Shown piece after piece: positions 7,508-17,146 of a DNA stretch of 50,491 nt (positions are counted from its first letter, which is position 1; every line of letters starts with the position of its first letter). The notes beneath the pieces are model-generated. The model ran no database searches, was not told the origin of the DNA, and saw only the letters and a program-made list of their open reading frames with translations. Origin of the DNA: Bacilli bacterium. GTDB taxonomy: Bacteria > Bacillota_I > Bacilli_A > RF39 > UBA660. A program made the translations under genes and the position numbers. The stretch covers positions 1 to 50,491 of the forward strand of contig JAFUAL010000026.1 in NCBI GenBank assembly GCA_017460745.1, written 5' to 3'.

Positions 7508-9379
7508 TTATACTATAACTAATTTTTTATTTTCTTTATCAATTAAATATAAATTATCATTTTTTATATCATTTGTATTTTCAAATAAATCTCCAAACTC
7601 AGAAATAAATTGTTCATCAATTCTATACAAATATACATAATCATAATATTGGTCTAATTCTTGATACCATTCATCGCTACTGATTTCTTTAGTCCAAATA
7701 TCCCCGTCATAATACTTAGTTCCTAAACTCCAAGAAAATCCTGTATTAATTCCTTTTATATTCTCACGCGCTGAAAACTTTAATACCCAATAATCATAGC
7801 CAGTACTTCCCTGTGATATGAAATATAATCTTTTTCTTTCTTTGCCAAGTTTACTCTTAATAATATTGCTTGATAAATTATAACTTTCTCTTACATCAAC
7901 AGTATCTTTAATACCTCTTTTGCAATAAGATTTAAAAGTATCTGTATTAACTGATAAAATTACAAATAATAAAACTGCAAAAAAATCCATTTTTATTCTA
8001 TTTTTATTTTTTACTTTCTTAAAATCATTATAAATAACGATAAACACCATAAAGAATAATAATCCTTGAAGGTAAGTTCCTGTATATCTTTCAAAAGATG
8101 CTAATCTAACTGCTTCATATTCACTGAATTTCCATAAATATAAAACTAAAAGCATAAACATATACACAAAAAATGAAATAAATGAAATTCCTAAAACACT
8201 TAAGTTATTCAATTTATATTTTAAATCACTATTTATATAAATAATATAATACAGCATTAAATTTATCAGTATAGCCGATATAACATTTAATTCTAAATAA
8301 CCACCTAAAATTTTAAAATGCCATAATTTATCTAAAAAATTATCTCGAACGGTAACACCATAGATATCACCTTTTCCAAGAAGAGAATTGATAATAAAAT
8401 TAATATCTAAAGGATTATCCCATGCTTGAGATGCACCTGAAATTTTTATTTTCAATTGCCATATAAAATATGTACCAAATATTACTATTAAAAAAATTAA
8501 AATAGGAAGATAATCTTTAATTTCAAATTGTTTATTTTTTATATTTTTTATAATAAAATTTACAAATGCAATAAAAATACAAAGAAAAGCTAATAATACT
8601 CCAACATCTTTAGTTAAAGTTAATAAGAAAGGTGATAATGATAATTTAATAATATTTTTCTTATCATAATTATCTCTATTAATATAAATATTTGCAAGAT
8701 TAAAGGCAAAAAGTAATCCTAGAAAACAATCTATGTATATCGTTTTATAATACATATTAAAAAATACTAAAAACGATAGACCAATAAGAGCAATTGACAA
8801 TATATATTTAACTATATTTTTCCAAGTTATTTTAGTCATAAATGGTAAGAACATAGAAAAAGCAAGTATTTGATAACTTGAAAATAATACTCCTTCATTA
8901 AACTCACCAAGGAGTACTTGCCAAAAATATTGAAATAAACTCATACCAGGAAGATATGATTGAAATGCTGATAAAGATTCTTTGCTAGTACTAAAATCAT
9001 TGATAGTATACATAACTTTAACGACATCTCCCCAATGAGAAAATTCATCCCACTTAGTAAGCATTCTTCCTTTATGATAATACATTACAAATAAACTAAC
9101 AAAAATAAAGAAAACAAAGCCTGGAGATACTAATTCTTTTAATTTATCTTTTTTATTTTTACACTTAATAAATTTACAAATTGAAATAATAAAACATATA
9201 ATTCCTAAAATGGCAATTAAATAAACACTTAATTTTAATAGTTTTACCATTCCACCTAAAAATAAAACTAAAATAACACTAATAAAAGTATAAGGTAAAC
9301 TATTTTCTATCCTTATATCTTTTGCCATATATAAATATAGGCTAAATGATAACAGAATTAAAAATATAACAATAATCAT
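7508..9379 (-). CDS. Polytopic membrane protein, GT-C-like glycosyltransferase or polymerase candidate
   Basis: This 623-residue protein has about a dozen hydrophobic segments up to about residue 475 and a soluble C-terminal tail. After the second or third segment an acidic loop motif KWDEFSHWG (near 110) resembles the Asp/Glu loop of GT-C glycosyltransferases, which use polyprenyl-phosphate sugars on the outer face. It could attach a side sugar outside the membrane or act as a Wzy-like polymerase. No family is firmly recognised. Its ATG overlaps the stop of the GT4-GtrA gene (ATGA) behind AAGGAGG. It is the last gene of the operon starting near 17.08 kb. Confidence 0.55.
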   Translation of the reverse strand: MIIVIFLILLSFSLYLYMAKDIRIENSLPYTFISVILVLFLGGMVKLLKLSVYLIAILGIICFIISICKFIKCKNKKDKLKELVSPGFVFFIFVSLFVMYYHKGRMLTKWDEFSHWGDVVKVMYTINDFSTSKESLSAFQSYLPGMSLFQYFWQVLLGEFNEGVLFSSYQILAFSMFLPFMTKITWKNIVKYILSIALIGLSFLVFFNMYYKTIYIDCFLGLLFAFNLANIYINRDNYDKKNIIKLSLSPFLLTLTKDVGVLLAFLCIFIAFVNFIIKNIKNKQFEIKDYLPILIFLIVIFGTYFIWQLKIKISGASQAWDNPLDINFIINSLLGKGDIYGVTVRDNFLDKLWHFKILGGYLELNVISAILINLMLYYIIYINSDLKYKLNNLSVLGISFISFFVYMFMLLVLYLWKFSEYEAVRLASFERYTGTYLQGLLFFMVFIVIYNDFKKVKNKNRIKMDFFAVLLFVILSVNTDTFKSYCKRGIKDTVDVRESYNLSSNIIKSKLGKERKRLYFISQGSTGYDYWVLKFSARENIKGINTGFSWSLGTKYYDGDIWTKEISSDEWYQELDQYYDYVYLYRIDEQFISEFGDLFENTNDIKNDNLYLIDKENKKLVIV

Positions 9380-10983
9380 TTTTTCTTATCCTCCTTAAAT
9401 ACCCAAATTTTTTGTATAGTAAAATTAACAAAAAAGATAATCAAATCTATAAAAAGTTTTAGCAAAGTTGTATTTATTTTTATTATTAAATAGAATTTCT
9501 GAAGTAAAATACCGGATACAAACATTTGGATAATACATAAAGCAAAATATTTTAATGCCGAATGCTTATTTTGAGTTTTAAAAGCAATTTTTTTATTACA
9601 TAAATAGTTGAATATTGATGATATAATTCTCGCACATATAGTTGACAAAATTATAATATTATTTTTTACTAAATTAAGTAATATATATTTATTAAATAGA
9701 GTAAAAAGTGATAAATCAATTATCATTGACACAACACTTATAAATGCATATTTTATAAATCTTTCTATACCTGATGCATAGTCATCAATTTTTTTCTTTT
9801 TGATTTCAGTTTCTAAAACTTCCTCTAAATCTGTTATACATTTTTCTTTTAAGAAATTATCCATATAATACTTATAACCATTATTAGACCATTCTTCTAA
9901 TTTTTCACTATGACTTGCTTCAAGTATTAATTTGGCAAAGTTTTTATAATCTAAAGATTCTGTACATAAACCACACTTAGATTCTTTAATTACATTAGCA
10001 ACTTCTCCACTTATTGCACCTATTATAGGTCGTTTTGCAACCATATATGATTGAAGTTTAGCAGGAAGTGTACTATTTACAACTTCATTATTGACCATTG
10101 TTATTAAAAAAGCATCAGCAATTTTATAATACTTTGGCATTTCATTAACTGGATGATAGCCATAAAAAGTAATATTATCTAGTTCCAAGTCATGAGCCAT
10201 ATCTTCGCATTTTTTGCGACTTAACCCATCTCCTACAATATGAAATTTTATTTTTTTATTTTCTTTTAATATATTTGCAGCCTGAACTATTGTTTCAATA
10301 CTTTGAGCAGGACCTATATTACCAGCAAAAACTAAATCAAATGTATCGTCATCGATTTTTTCTATGTTTTCATAGTCAGACTCAGCATAAGACGGTAAAT
10401 ACAAAAATTTCTTTTTAGCTGGTATTTTTAGTTCATTTAAAAAATAATTTTTAAATGATTTAGAACTACAAGTAATTAAGTCAGCATAGTTATATGCATC
10501 AATACTTAATTTATTTAAAATTTTATATATTAGTGAATCTTTTGAAACTCCACCAGTTGTAACACTTACTGGCCATTGATCTAAAACATGTATAACAAGT
10601 GGAATATGAGCCATCTTCTTAACAACAATAGCTGGCCAAGTCATTGTGATAGGAGATAATTGATAAACATATACAATATCAAAATCTTTTTTCATGAATA
10701 TTGCTTTTAAACTACCAAAAATGGCAAACCACATATAGTTAACCATCATTTTTGGAGTTGTTGTTCCACGACCTATTAGAGAGCATCTTTTAATTTTTAC
10801 ATTATTAATTACTTGACTCCTATTTTTAAACCATTTATATTCCTTCAAAACTTTACCTTTTGGATAATTTGGAAGGCCTGTTAAAACTGTTACATCATGT
10901 CCTTTATTTGCAAGTTCATAACATATATCATTTATTCTAAAATTTTCAGGATAAAAATGTTGACATACAACTAAAATTTTCAT
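9376..10983 (-). CDS. WbuB-like GT4 glycosyltransferase fused to a GtrA-like membrane domain
   Basis: A 535-residue fusion. Residues 1 to about 400 are a GT-B, GT4-family glycosyltransferase close in pattern to WbuB, the L-FucNAc transferase of some O-antigen clusters. Visible motifs are VVCQHFYPENFRINDI at the start, GLPNYPKGK near 36, HVLDQWPVS near 133 and AGNIGPAQS near 220. Residues from about 405 carry four hydrophobic segments ending in FVNFTIQKIWVFK, the GtrA signature, thought to handle undecaprenyl-phosphate sugars. The UDP-L-FucNAc operon nearby fits FucNAc as donor. The fusion itself is unusual. The ATG follows GGAGAG. Confidence 0.75.
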   Translation of the reverse strand: MKILVVCQHFYPENFRINDICYELANKGHDVTVLTGLPNYPKGKVLKEYKWFKNRSQVINNVKIKRCSLIGRGTTTPKMMVNYMWFAIFGSLKAIFMKKDFDIVYVYQLSPITMTWPAIVVKKMAHIPLVIHVLDQWPVSVTTGGVSKDSLIYKILNKLSIDAYNYADLITCSSKSFKNYFLNELKIPAKKKFLYLPSYAESDYENIEKIDDDTFDLVFAGNIGPAQSIETIVQAANILKENKKIKFHIVGDGLSRKKCEDMAHDLELDNITFYGYHPVNEMPKYYKIADAFLITMVNNEVVNSTLPAKLQSYMVAKRPIIGAISGEVANVIKESKCGLCTESLDYKNFAKLILEASHSEKLEEWSNNGYKYYMDNFLKEKCITDLEEVLETEIKKKKIDDYASGIERFIKYAFISVVSMIIDLSLFTLFNKYILLNLVKNNIIILSTICARIISSIFNYLCNKKIAFKTQNKHSALKYFALCIIQMFVSGILLQKFYLIIKINTTLLKLFIDLIIFFVNFTIQKIWVFKEDKKK

Positions 10984-10996
10984 AACTGCTCTCCTA

Positions 10997-11509
10997 TTAT
11001 CTATTTATTTTTTTTATATATTTTGCTGCATCAAGTAAATCATTTTTACAGATGTATTTATCACTCGTATCACTTGTTAATAATATACCGCTTACATCTT
11101 CTACATTACAAATCGCTAAATCTCTTTCTCTATCTCCTATAGCAAATGAATTAGATGTATCTATATTTAATTCTTTAATTGCTTTATAAAATAATTCTAA
11201 TTTTGGTTTTCTACAATTACAATTATCACTTGATATATGAGGACACATATATACTTTAGCAATATTTATTCCAAATTCACCTAGTTTTTCTAGCATATAA
11301 TTATTTAATTTATTATAATCATCTATTGTATAATAACCTCTACCAATTCCTGATTGATTAGTAATAATAACTAATTTATAACCTAAATCATTAAGTATTT
11401 TTAATCCTTCAATGCTATTTTTTAAAAACTCAAACTTTGAAATTGAGTGAACATATCCATAATCGACATTGATAGTTCCATCTCGATCTAAAAAAATTGC
11501 TTTATTCAT
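10997..11509 (-). CDS. gmhB: D-glycero-D-manno-heptose 1,7-bisphosphate 7-phosphatase
   Basis: A 170-residue HAD phosphatase of the GmhB subfamily. It has the nucleophile motif FLDRDGTIN (near 6), the TNQSG motif (near 50), a zinc-binding CPH...CNCRKP cluster (near 88-101) and a GDRERD acidic motif (near 123). It removes the C7 phosphate in ADP-heptose synthesis. It overlaps the hldE stop (CATGAATAA), which shows translational coupling. With hldE and gmhA it completes synthesis of ADP-D-glycero-D-manno-heptose. It is cytoplasmic. Confidence 0.9.
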   Translation of the reverse strand: MNKAIFLDRDGTINVDYGYVHSISKFEFLKNSIEGLKILNDLGYKLVIITNQSGIGRGYYTIDDYNKLNNYMLEKLGEFGINIAKVYMCPHISSDNCNCRKPKLELFYKAIKELNIDTSNSFAIGDRERDLAICNVEDVSGILLTSDTSDKYICKNDLLDAAKYIKKINR

Positions 11510-12959
11510 GACTATAAACTTTCAATATTTTATTAATTATATTAGTTGTTGATTTACCCTTTTCAAGAGAAATAAATTCCATTTTACCACCATAGCTTTC
11601 AACAATTTCTTTTTCAGGAACTTCCCTTTCTTTCCAATCTTCACCCTTAATTGAAACATCAGGCTTAATTTCTTTAATTAAATTAACAGGTGTCTTATCT
11701 TCCATTAAAATAACATAATCAACACATTCAAGTTCACATATCATTTTTATTCTATCTTCTTCATTAATTATAGGTCTTAAGTCGCCTTTATTTTCCTTAA
11801 CTGATGCATCACTATTAACAGCAACGACTAATATATCTCCATAAAGTTTTGCTTTTTTAAAAGATGATAAATGTCCTGCATGTAATAAATCGAAACAACC
11901 ATTGGTAAACACAACCTTTTTATTGGTATTACTTAATATTTCTTTTAATTTTTCTACGGTAACAAACTTATTATCACTTATAACATTATTTGAATCAATT
12001 ATATAATCAATTATTTCATCTATTTTAACAGCATAAGTACCCATTTTAGATACTTTTACTCCGGCTGCATAATTTGAAATATTAGCACTATCAATGATAT
12101 CAAAATTATTTGCAATTCCAATACCTAAATAAGATATTACAGTATCCCCTGCTCCCGTTACATCATATACTTCACGAGATGCACAATTGATATTAGTAAG
12201 ATTCTTTCCATCATATAAACTCATTCCAGCTGCTCCACGAGTTGCCAAAACATAATTACAATTAGTACTATCTTTTAAAACTTTACAAGCCTTTAAGATA
12301 TCTTCTTCTGTATTTATTTCCATATTGGTAATTAAAGAAAGTTCATCTAAATTAGGTTTTAAAACATAAGCATTTTTATATTTATTAAATTCAGGTTCTT
12401 TTATATCAACTAATACTTTAACATTATTATCCCTTGCAATAGAAATAAATTTTGGAGTATTGGAAATAGTTAAAAAACCCTTATTATAATCAGAAATAAT
12501 TACTAAATCATATTTTTTAATATTCTTCTTTAATAAATCATAAAATTTTTCTGATAATTCTTCTGATAAAGCATTTTTAATTTCTTGATCAAATCTAAAC
12601 ATTTGCATATTATTTTGACCAATAAATCTAGTCTTTACAATAGTTGGACGATTATTATCTTTTAATATTAATGATGTATCTATTCCATTTTCTTTTAATA
12701 TATCAATTAATTCATCACCAGATTTGTCATTACCAACTACACTTGCCACTGTTACTTTCTGATTACCAGTTATTAAATTAAGAGCAACATTAGAAGCTCC
12801 ACCCGGAATTTTTTTATTGTTTTTTTCAAGTAAAATAGGAACAGGTGCCTCAGGTGAAATTCTATTTGATTTTCCAAAATAGTAATTATCTAGCATAATA
12901 TCGCCCATTACTAATATGTTCTTTGATTTTATATTTTTCATTAATTCAATTAAATTCAT
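11502..12959 (-). CDS. hldE: Bifunctional heptose 7-phosphate kinase / heptose 1-phosphate adenylyltransferase
   Basis: At 485 residues it has the full two-domain HldE layout. Residues 1 to about 320 are a PfkB-type kinase (IMLDNYYFG near 22, GGASNVALN near 53, VTGAGDTV near 267). From about 340 is a nucleotidyltransferase with TNGCFDLLHAGHLSSF, whose HxGH motif binds ATP. It phosphorylates D-glycero-D-manno-heptose 7-phosphate and later adenylylates the 1-phosphate. ADP-heptose genes are rare in Gram-positive lineages. No HldD epimerase is seen, so the D,D isomer is the likely end product. Confidence 0.92.
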   Translation of the reverse strand: MNLIELMKNIKSKNILVMGDIMLDNYYFGKSNRISPEAPVPILLEKNNKKIPGGASNVALNLITGNQKVTVASVVGNDKSGDELIDILKENGIDTSLILKDNNRPTIVKTRFIGQNNMQMFRFDQEIKNALSEELSEKFYDLLKKNIKKYDLVIISDYNKGFLTISNTPKFISIARDNNVKVLVDIKEPEFNKYKNAYVLKPNLDELSLITNMEINTEEDILKACKVLKDSTNCNYVLATRGAAGMSLYDGKNLTNINCASREVYDVTGAGDTVISYLGIGIANNFDIIDSANISNYAAGVKVSKMGTYAVKIDEIIDYIIDSNNVISDNKFVTVEKLKEILSNTNKKVVFTNGCFDLLHAGHLSSFKKAKLYGDILVVAVNSDASVKENKGDLRPIINEEDRIKMICELECVDYVILMEDKTPVNLIKEIKPDVSIKGEDWKEREVPEKEIVESYGGKMEFISLEKGKSTTNIINKILKVYSHE

Positions 12960-12961
12960 AG

Positions 12962-14191
12962 TTATTTTACTTCCTTATCAATCATTTTTTCTATTATACT
13001 CCAAGCATAATCTACAGTTATATCATTTAAGCATGGCCATAATCCATTACCAGTAGATAATTTAACACATCTATTATCACAGTTAAAGCACGGCATTTTA
13101 TTAACAATTATATATGGTTTTCTAAAATTATTATTTCCTTCAAATTCATAACTAACATACCTATCATATGTATAACCACCCGTAATAATAGCAACTGGCA
13201 CCTCATTTACAACGGCAATATGATAAGTACTAGTATCATTTGTTATTACAAACTGAGCTCTTTTAATTACCTCAATAAAATCTAACAAATTGGTTTGACC
13301 AACTATATCGTAATAAGGTATATCAGCTATTAATTCCTTTAATTCTTCAATACTTGCTAAATCACTTTTAGTTCCACAAAAAAGAATTGGCATCTTAGTT
13401 TTTTCATATATTTTTTTTACAATAGCAGCATATCTTTCTACTGGCCATCTTTTTAACAAAGTACTTGCACTCGGAAAAACTATATAATATTTTTCAGGTA
13501 ATTTTATATCAATTTTTCTTGACTTAAATGGTTCCAATTTCACTTTAAATTCATTTAATCCCAATCCCCTTAAAAATTCAGAATAAAACTCTATTAAAGA
13601 TAAATTAGGAGTATTAACTTCTATTATTTTAGTATATATTTTTTTGTATAACCATTTAGGACATAACTGTTTAGAAATAGTTTTATCTAAAATCGTAATC
13701 TTTTCATAAGAACATAATGCTCTTGACATAAAAACATTTGTTGTACATTCATTTGCACCAATTGGATCTAGAACTATATCATATCTTTTACTTCTTAAAA
13801 TTTTAAATAATTTAAATCTTTCTTTCAAATTAAAAGTTGCACCAGTTAAATTAAATGGTATTACTTCGTCAAATATATTCGCATCTTCATATATACTTTG
13901 AAGTCCCTTTTGACATATAAATGTAATATTATAATCACTATTCGGATATAACTCTCTTATATGTCTAAATGAACACAAGAAAATTACACCATCTCCAAAA
14001 GCATAGTTATACATAACAAATATTTCTTTTTTCTTTTGCTCTACTTTTTTAGGTTTTCTTATAAATAATAGTAAAACTGCATCAACAAAATAAAGTATAA
14101 CCTTAAAACTTCTAAATATAGGATACTTTTGACAAATATTATATAATTTTAAAGAAAAATTAGACATATAATTTTCTTTTTTATGATTCAT
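12962..14191 (-). CDS. Glycosyltransferase family 9 (heptosyltransferase-like)
   Basis: This 409-residue protein has GT9 marks: an N-terminal segment YNYAFGDGVIFLCSFRHIRELYP in the position of the WaaF/WaaC acceptor loop, KRWPVERYAAIV near 245 and a donor-site TNDTSTYHIAVVNEVP near 325. GT9 enzymes classically transfer ADP-heptose in lipopolysaccharide core. The flanking gmhA and hldE genes make ADP-heptose the likely donor here. The C-terminal Cys cluster (PCFNCDNRC) may bind metal. The start is chosen at 14191 after GGAG. A basic, hydrophobic N-terminal stretch may contact the membrane. Confidence 0.78.
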   Translation of the reverse strand: MNHKKENYMSNFSLKLYNICQKYPIFRSFKVILYFVDAVLLLFIRKPKKVEQKKKEIFVMYNYAFGDGVIFLCSFRHIRELYPNSDYNITFICQKGLQSIYEDANIFDEVIPFNLTGATFNLKERFKLFKILRSKRYDIVLDPIGANECTTNVFMSRALCSYEKITILDKTISKQLCPKWLYKKIYTKIIEVNTPNLSLIEFYSEFLRGLGLNEFKVKLEPFKSRKIDIKLPEKYYIVFPSASTLLKRWPVERYAAIVKKIYEKTKMPILFCGTKSDLASIEELKELIADIPYYDIVGQTNLLDFIEVIKRAQFVITNDTSTYHIAVVNEVPVAIITGGYTYDRYVSYEFEGNNNFRKPYIIVNKMPCFNCDNRCVKLSTGNGLWPCLNDITVDYAWSIIEKMIDKEVK

Positions 14192-14195
14192 ATAA

Positions 14196-14771
14196 TTAAT
14201 TCTCCATCATATTATTTTCAACAAATTCACAGATTAAATGGTATGTCATTAAATGATGTTCTTGAACTCTAGACGTTTCAGAATATGGGAAGGTTATATT
14301 ATAATCACATAGATCTTTTAATTTACCACCATCACGTCCAAGTAATCCTATTGTTATTATCTTCTTTTCCTTGGCTTCCATAACAGCTTCTATAATATTA
14401 CTTGAGTTACCAGAAGTTGATATACCAATAAATACATCATTTTCACGTCCTAATGCTTCAACTTGTCTTCTAATAATTGAATCATATCCATAGTCATTAC
14501 CCATGCATGTTAAAACTGATGAATCGGTTGTAAGAGCAATAGCAGGTAATCCTTTTCTCTCTTTCATAAATCTTCCAACAAGTTCAGCTGCAAAATGTTG
14601 ACTATCAGCAGCACTTCCTCCATTTCCAGCAATCATAAGTTTACCGCCCTTTTTCATAGAGTCAGTAATAACATTAACTACCTCTATTAAAGTTTCATCA
14701 TAATTATTCTTTTTTAAATTTTCTAAATTTGTAATTTGTTCATCAATTACTTCATTAATTCTTTCTTTCAT
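14196..14771 (-). CDS. gmhA: Sedoheptulose 7-phosphate isomerase
   Basis: A 191-residue SIS-domain protein with [17 protein letters not shown] (near 48-64) and [14 protein letters not shown] (near 117), the two phosphosugar-binding loops of GmhA. It converts sedoheptulose 7-phosphate to D-glycero-D-manno-heptose 7-phosphate, the committed step to ADP-heptose. It overlaps the 3' end of the flippase gene by 17 bases and lies just before the GT9 gene. The neighbours hldE and gmhB distinguish it from DiaA-type SIS proteins. Confidence 0.9.
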   Translation of the reverse strand: MKERINEVIDEQITNLENLKKNNYDETLIEVVNVITDSMKKGGKLMIAGNGGSAADSQHFAAELVGRFMKERKGLPAIALTTDSSVLTCMGNDYGYDSIIRRQVEALGRENDVFIGISTSGNSSNIIEAVMEAKEKKIITIGLLGRDGGKLKDLCDYNITFPYSETSRVQEHHLMTYHLICEFVENNMMEN

Positions 14772-16008
14772 TTTTTACTCCTTCTTTTTTCCAAATATTT
14801 TTATTATTCATTATATAAATAAAATAAATAATATATAAAATTAAAAGTGTTACCATAATTATCAAATAACTATAAATTGCACCATTAAAATTAAATAATT
14901 TAACTAACTTACTTGATAATATAAAAGCTAGTATTGAAGTTATAATATATATATATAATTGTACTTTGGTTTTTCTTAAAATTATTAATCCATTAGATAA
15001 AACACTTGCAATTGTATAAAGAGTAGCTCCAGCAAGTACAATTAGTAAATCATATAAATATTCTTTTAAATCTAATCCATACATAATTTTTAAAACCGGC
15101 ATACCTAAAAAGTACGCAAGTATTATAGAACCTATTCCAGTTAAACAAGTAAGTCCTATAATTTTATATATTAATTTTAAAAAGGCACTTTTATCTCGCT
15201 TATTATAACTATTTTTAAGCAATAGAATGACCGGTTGAATAATAAACTGATTAACAAGCATAATAACAGAGGCTGGCATTACAATTATTCCAAATATTGT
15301 TTGAAATTCTGGACTCATAAAAGAATCAATTGCATATCTTGGGGCATTAACTAAATAATTTGCTATAAAAGATATCCCAAACGTAAAAAATCCCAAAGTA
15401 AATATTTTAAATACTGCCTGATAATTTACTTTACCTTTTCTTTTATACTTTAAAGATTTTTTAATATCTATAAACATTAGAACTACTAAATCAACTATTA
15501 TTAAAGATAAACAAGAGAATATTAAATTATTTGTTAACTTATCAACTATTAGAAAGCATACTACATCTAGTATACTTCTAGTAAACAATGATTTACCAAC
15601 AACATCCAATCTATCATTTTTTTGAAGTATTCCGTGATATACATCACATATGGCTTCTACACATTTTACTAAACAAAGTAAGATAAAAACGATAAATTTA
15701 TATGATTGATAACCATTGATTAAACCGAATGCAATTGATATTAAAATCATTAAGAAAGACGCCATTAGACGATGAAAAACAAATTCGTTATCATCAATAT
15801 CCTTTTCAGTCTCCGTTACTTGATAAGTTCTACCGCTATAAGTTGCAATAACATATAACATTGAAGCAGTTGCAAATGATAAGGTAAATATTCCTGCATC
15901 TTTTACTCCATTAATTCTTGTTACAATTACCATATAAAATAAAGAATTAAAAGAATTAAATCCACTTCCTAAAGTATTCCAAATATACGATTTTTTTAAA
16001 TTAGTCAC
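14755..16008 (-). CDS. wzx: Wzx-like oligosaccharide flippase (MOP superfamily)
   Basis: This 417-residue protein has about 12 hydrophobic segments and the [20 protein letters not shown] start typical of polysaccharide flippases of the Wzx/MATE-like fold. It would turn undecaprenyl-linked sugars to the outer face. In the Gac rhamnose cluster of streptococci a similar flippase (GacK) works with a GT2, a small DUF2304 protein and a GT-C enzyme, all of which have counterparts here. The start is GTG 16008, eight bases after the DUF2304 stop. It overlaps gmhA. Confidence 0.83.
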   Translation of the reverse strand: MTNLKKSYIWNTLGSGFNSFNSLFYMVIVTRINGVKDAGIFTLSFATASMLYVIATYSGRTYQVTETEKDIDDNEFVFHRLMASFLMILISIAFGLINGYQSYKFIVFILLCLVKCVEAICDVYHGILQKNDRLDVVGKSLFTRSILDVVCFLIVDKLTNNLIFSCLSLIIVDLVVLMFIDIKKSLKYKRKGKVNYQAVFKIFTLGFFTFGISFIANYLVNAPRYAIDSFMSPEFQTIFGIIVMPASVIMLVNQFIIQPVILLLKNSYNKRDKSAFLKLIYKIIGLTCLTGIGSIILAYFLGMPVLKIMYGLDLKEYLYDLLIVLAGATLYTIASVLSNGLIILRKTKVQLYIYIITSILAFILSSKLVKLFNFNGAIYSYLIIMVTLLILYIIYFIYIMNNKNIWKKEGVKNERKN

Positions 16009-16012
16009 TTAA

Positions 16013-16345
16013 TCACTTCTTTTCTTTTAACATACTAACTTCTTGAATTAATAATCTAATTTGTTCTTTTTGTTCTGAAACAATAACCGTTAAAGCTATT
16101 GAAATTATTAATAATAGACCAACCAAAATTGTTAAAATCATGTTGGAAGCTGTTTGGAATCCAAGTAAATTAGTTGTCCAATTTAAAAATCCTGGGATAA
16201 GTACAAAAATAAGCAAAATAGTAAAAGGTATTAACCAAACAAATGAATATTTCACTGCAATTTTTTCTTTTTTTACTAAATGTAAAACAAAGACTATTAC
16301 AGCTATTAAAAAAACAACTGAAGTAATTTTTAATACTAAACTCAT
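16013..16345 (-). CDS. DUF2304 small membrane protein
   Basis: A 110-residue protein with three hydrophobic segments (about 5-23, 32-52 and 66-90) and a charged C-terminal helix (EQKEQIRLLIQEV). This matches DUF2304, whose streptococcal member GacJ binds and stimulates its GT2 partner. The ATG at 16345 shares its A with the TAA stop of the GT2 gene (TAATG) and has AGGAGG six bases upstream. A longer frame upstream is not supported. Pairing with the adjacent GT2 suggests synthesis of a polyprenyl-phosphate sugar. Confidence 0.75.
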   Translation of the reverse strand: MSLVLKITSVVFLIAVIVFVLHLVKKEKIAVKYSFVWLIPFTILLIFVLIPGFLNWTTNLLGFQTASNMILTILVGLLLIISIALTVIVSEQKEQIRLLIQEVSMLKEKK

Positions 16346-17055
16346 TATCTTGTCCTCCTCAATCCAATTAAAACAATTGAAAGTATAACATTGATCATAT
16401 AGTAAATATTTTTCCAAGCGCGAATAGAAGAAACTCCTTCACTTCTTTCATTCATTTCAACTGATACCTCAGAGACCTTATAGCCAAGTTTTAAAATATG
16501 AACCGTTGACACTGGTTCTGGATACTCTGTTGGATAACTACTTGCAAATTCCTTTATTATATCTTTATCAATTGCTCTCATACCTGAAGTTGTATCACAT
16601 ATTTTTTTACCTGTAACTAACTTAATAAAAAAAGAAATTAATTTTATTCCAAGACGTCTCGCAGCACTTGATTTAAATGTATCTATATCTTTAACAAATC
16701 TTGAACCTATTACCATTGATGCTTCATTATTTTTTATTGGCTCAATTATATTTTCAACGTATTCAATATTATGTTGTCCATCTCCATCATATTGAACTGC
16801 AATATCATAATTATGTTCATAAGCATATTTATATCCTGTCTGAACTGCTCCACCTATTCCCAAATTTTGAATTAATTTTATATGTGGAATATTATTTTTA
16901 GATAATACTTCTTCCGTATTATCTTTTGATCCATCGTTTATAACAATAATATCATAATCACTTTTATTTTTCTTGTTGTAATCAATGATATTGTCATAAA
17001 CTCTTAAAATACTTTTTTCTTCATTATATGCAGGAATTATTATTAAAGTTTTCAT
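16345..17055 (-). CDS. GT2 polyprenyl-phosphate sugar transferase (DPM1-like, GacI-like)
   Basis: A 236-residue GT-A enzyme with IIPAYNEE (near 5), NDGSKD (near 41), QYDGDGQHN (near 88; metal-binding DxD type), GSRF (near 113) and DTTSGMRA (near 155). The length and motifs fit dolichol-phosphate-mannose-synthase-like proteins that load a sugar on undecaprenyl phosphate at the inner face. The next gene is DUF2304, and flippase and GT-C genes follow or flank it. It is the first gene of an operon with an extended -10 promoter at 17080-17088. Confidence 0.83.
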   Translation of the reverse strand: MKTLIIIPAYNEEKSILRVYDNIIDYNKKNKSDYDIIVINDGSKDNTEEVLSKNNIPHIKLIQNLGIGGAVQTGYKYAYEHNYDIAVQYDGDGQHNIEYVENIIEPIKNNEASMVIGSRFVKDIDTFKSSAARRLGIKLISFFIKLVTGKKICDTTSGMRAIDKDIIKEFASSYPTEYPEPVSTVHILKLGYKVSEVSVEMNERSEGVSSIRAWKNIYYMINVILSIVLIGLRRTR

Positions 17056-17079
17056 CTATTCACCAACCTAACTACGTTC

Positions 17080-17088
17080 ATTATATCA
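17080..17088 (-). promoter_or_regulatory. Extended -10 promoter of the GT2-DUF2304-wzx-heptose operon
   Basis: TGATATAAT at 17088-17080. There is no good -35 box: the T-run of the upstream terminator occupies that place. Genes down to 7508 follow with overlaps or very short gaps. Confidence 0.5.
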
Positions 17089-17105
17089 AATATATTGTCA
17101 AAAAA

Positions 17106-17134
17106 AAAGAGTATTGACTAAAATTATACTCTTT
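17106..17134 (-). terminator. Terminator of the wzt-wzm-glycosyltransferase operon
   Basis: Perfect 9 bp arms AAAGAGTAT and ATACTCTTT with an 11-base loop, followed on the minus strand by a long T run. It lies just after the 17147-18952 gene. Confidence 0.7.
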
Positions 17135-17146
17135 AATAATTGAAGT

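Noticed and set aside
17084..17102. TTGACA before the TATAAT at 17085 as a -35 box
   Set aside because: The spacer is only 10 bases, too short for a -35 element. The extended -10 form explains the promoter better.
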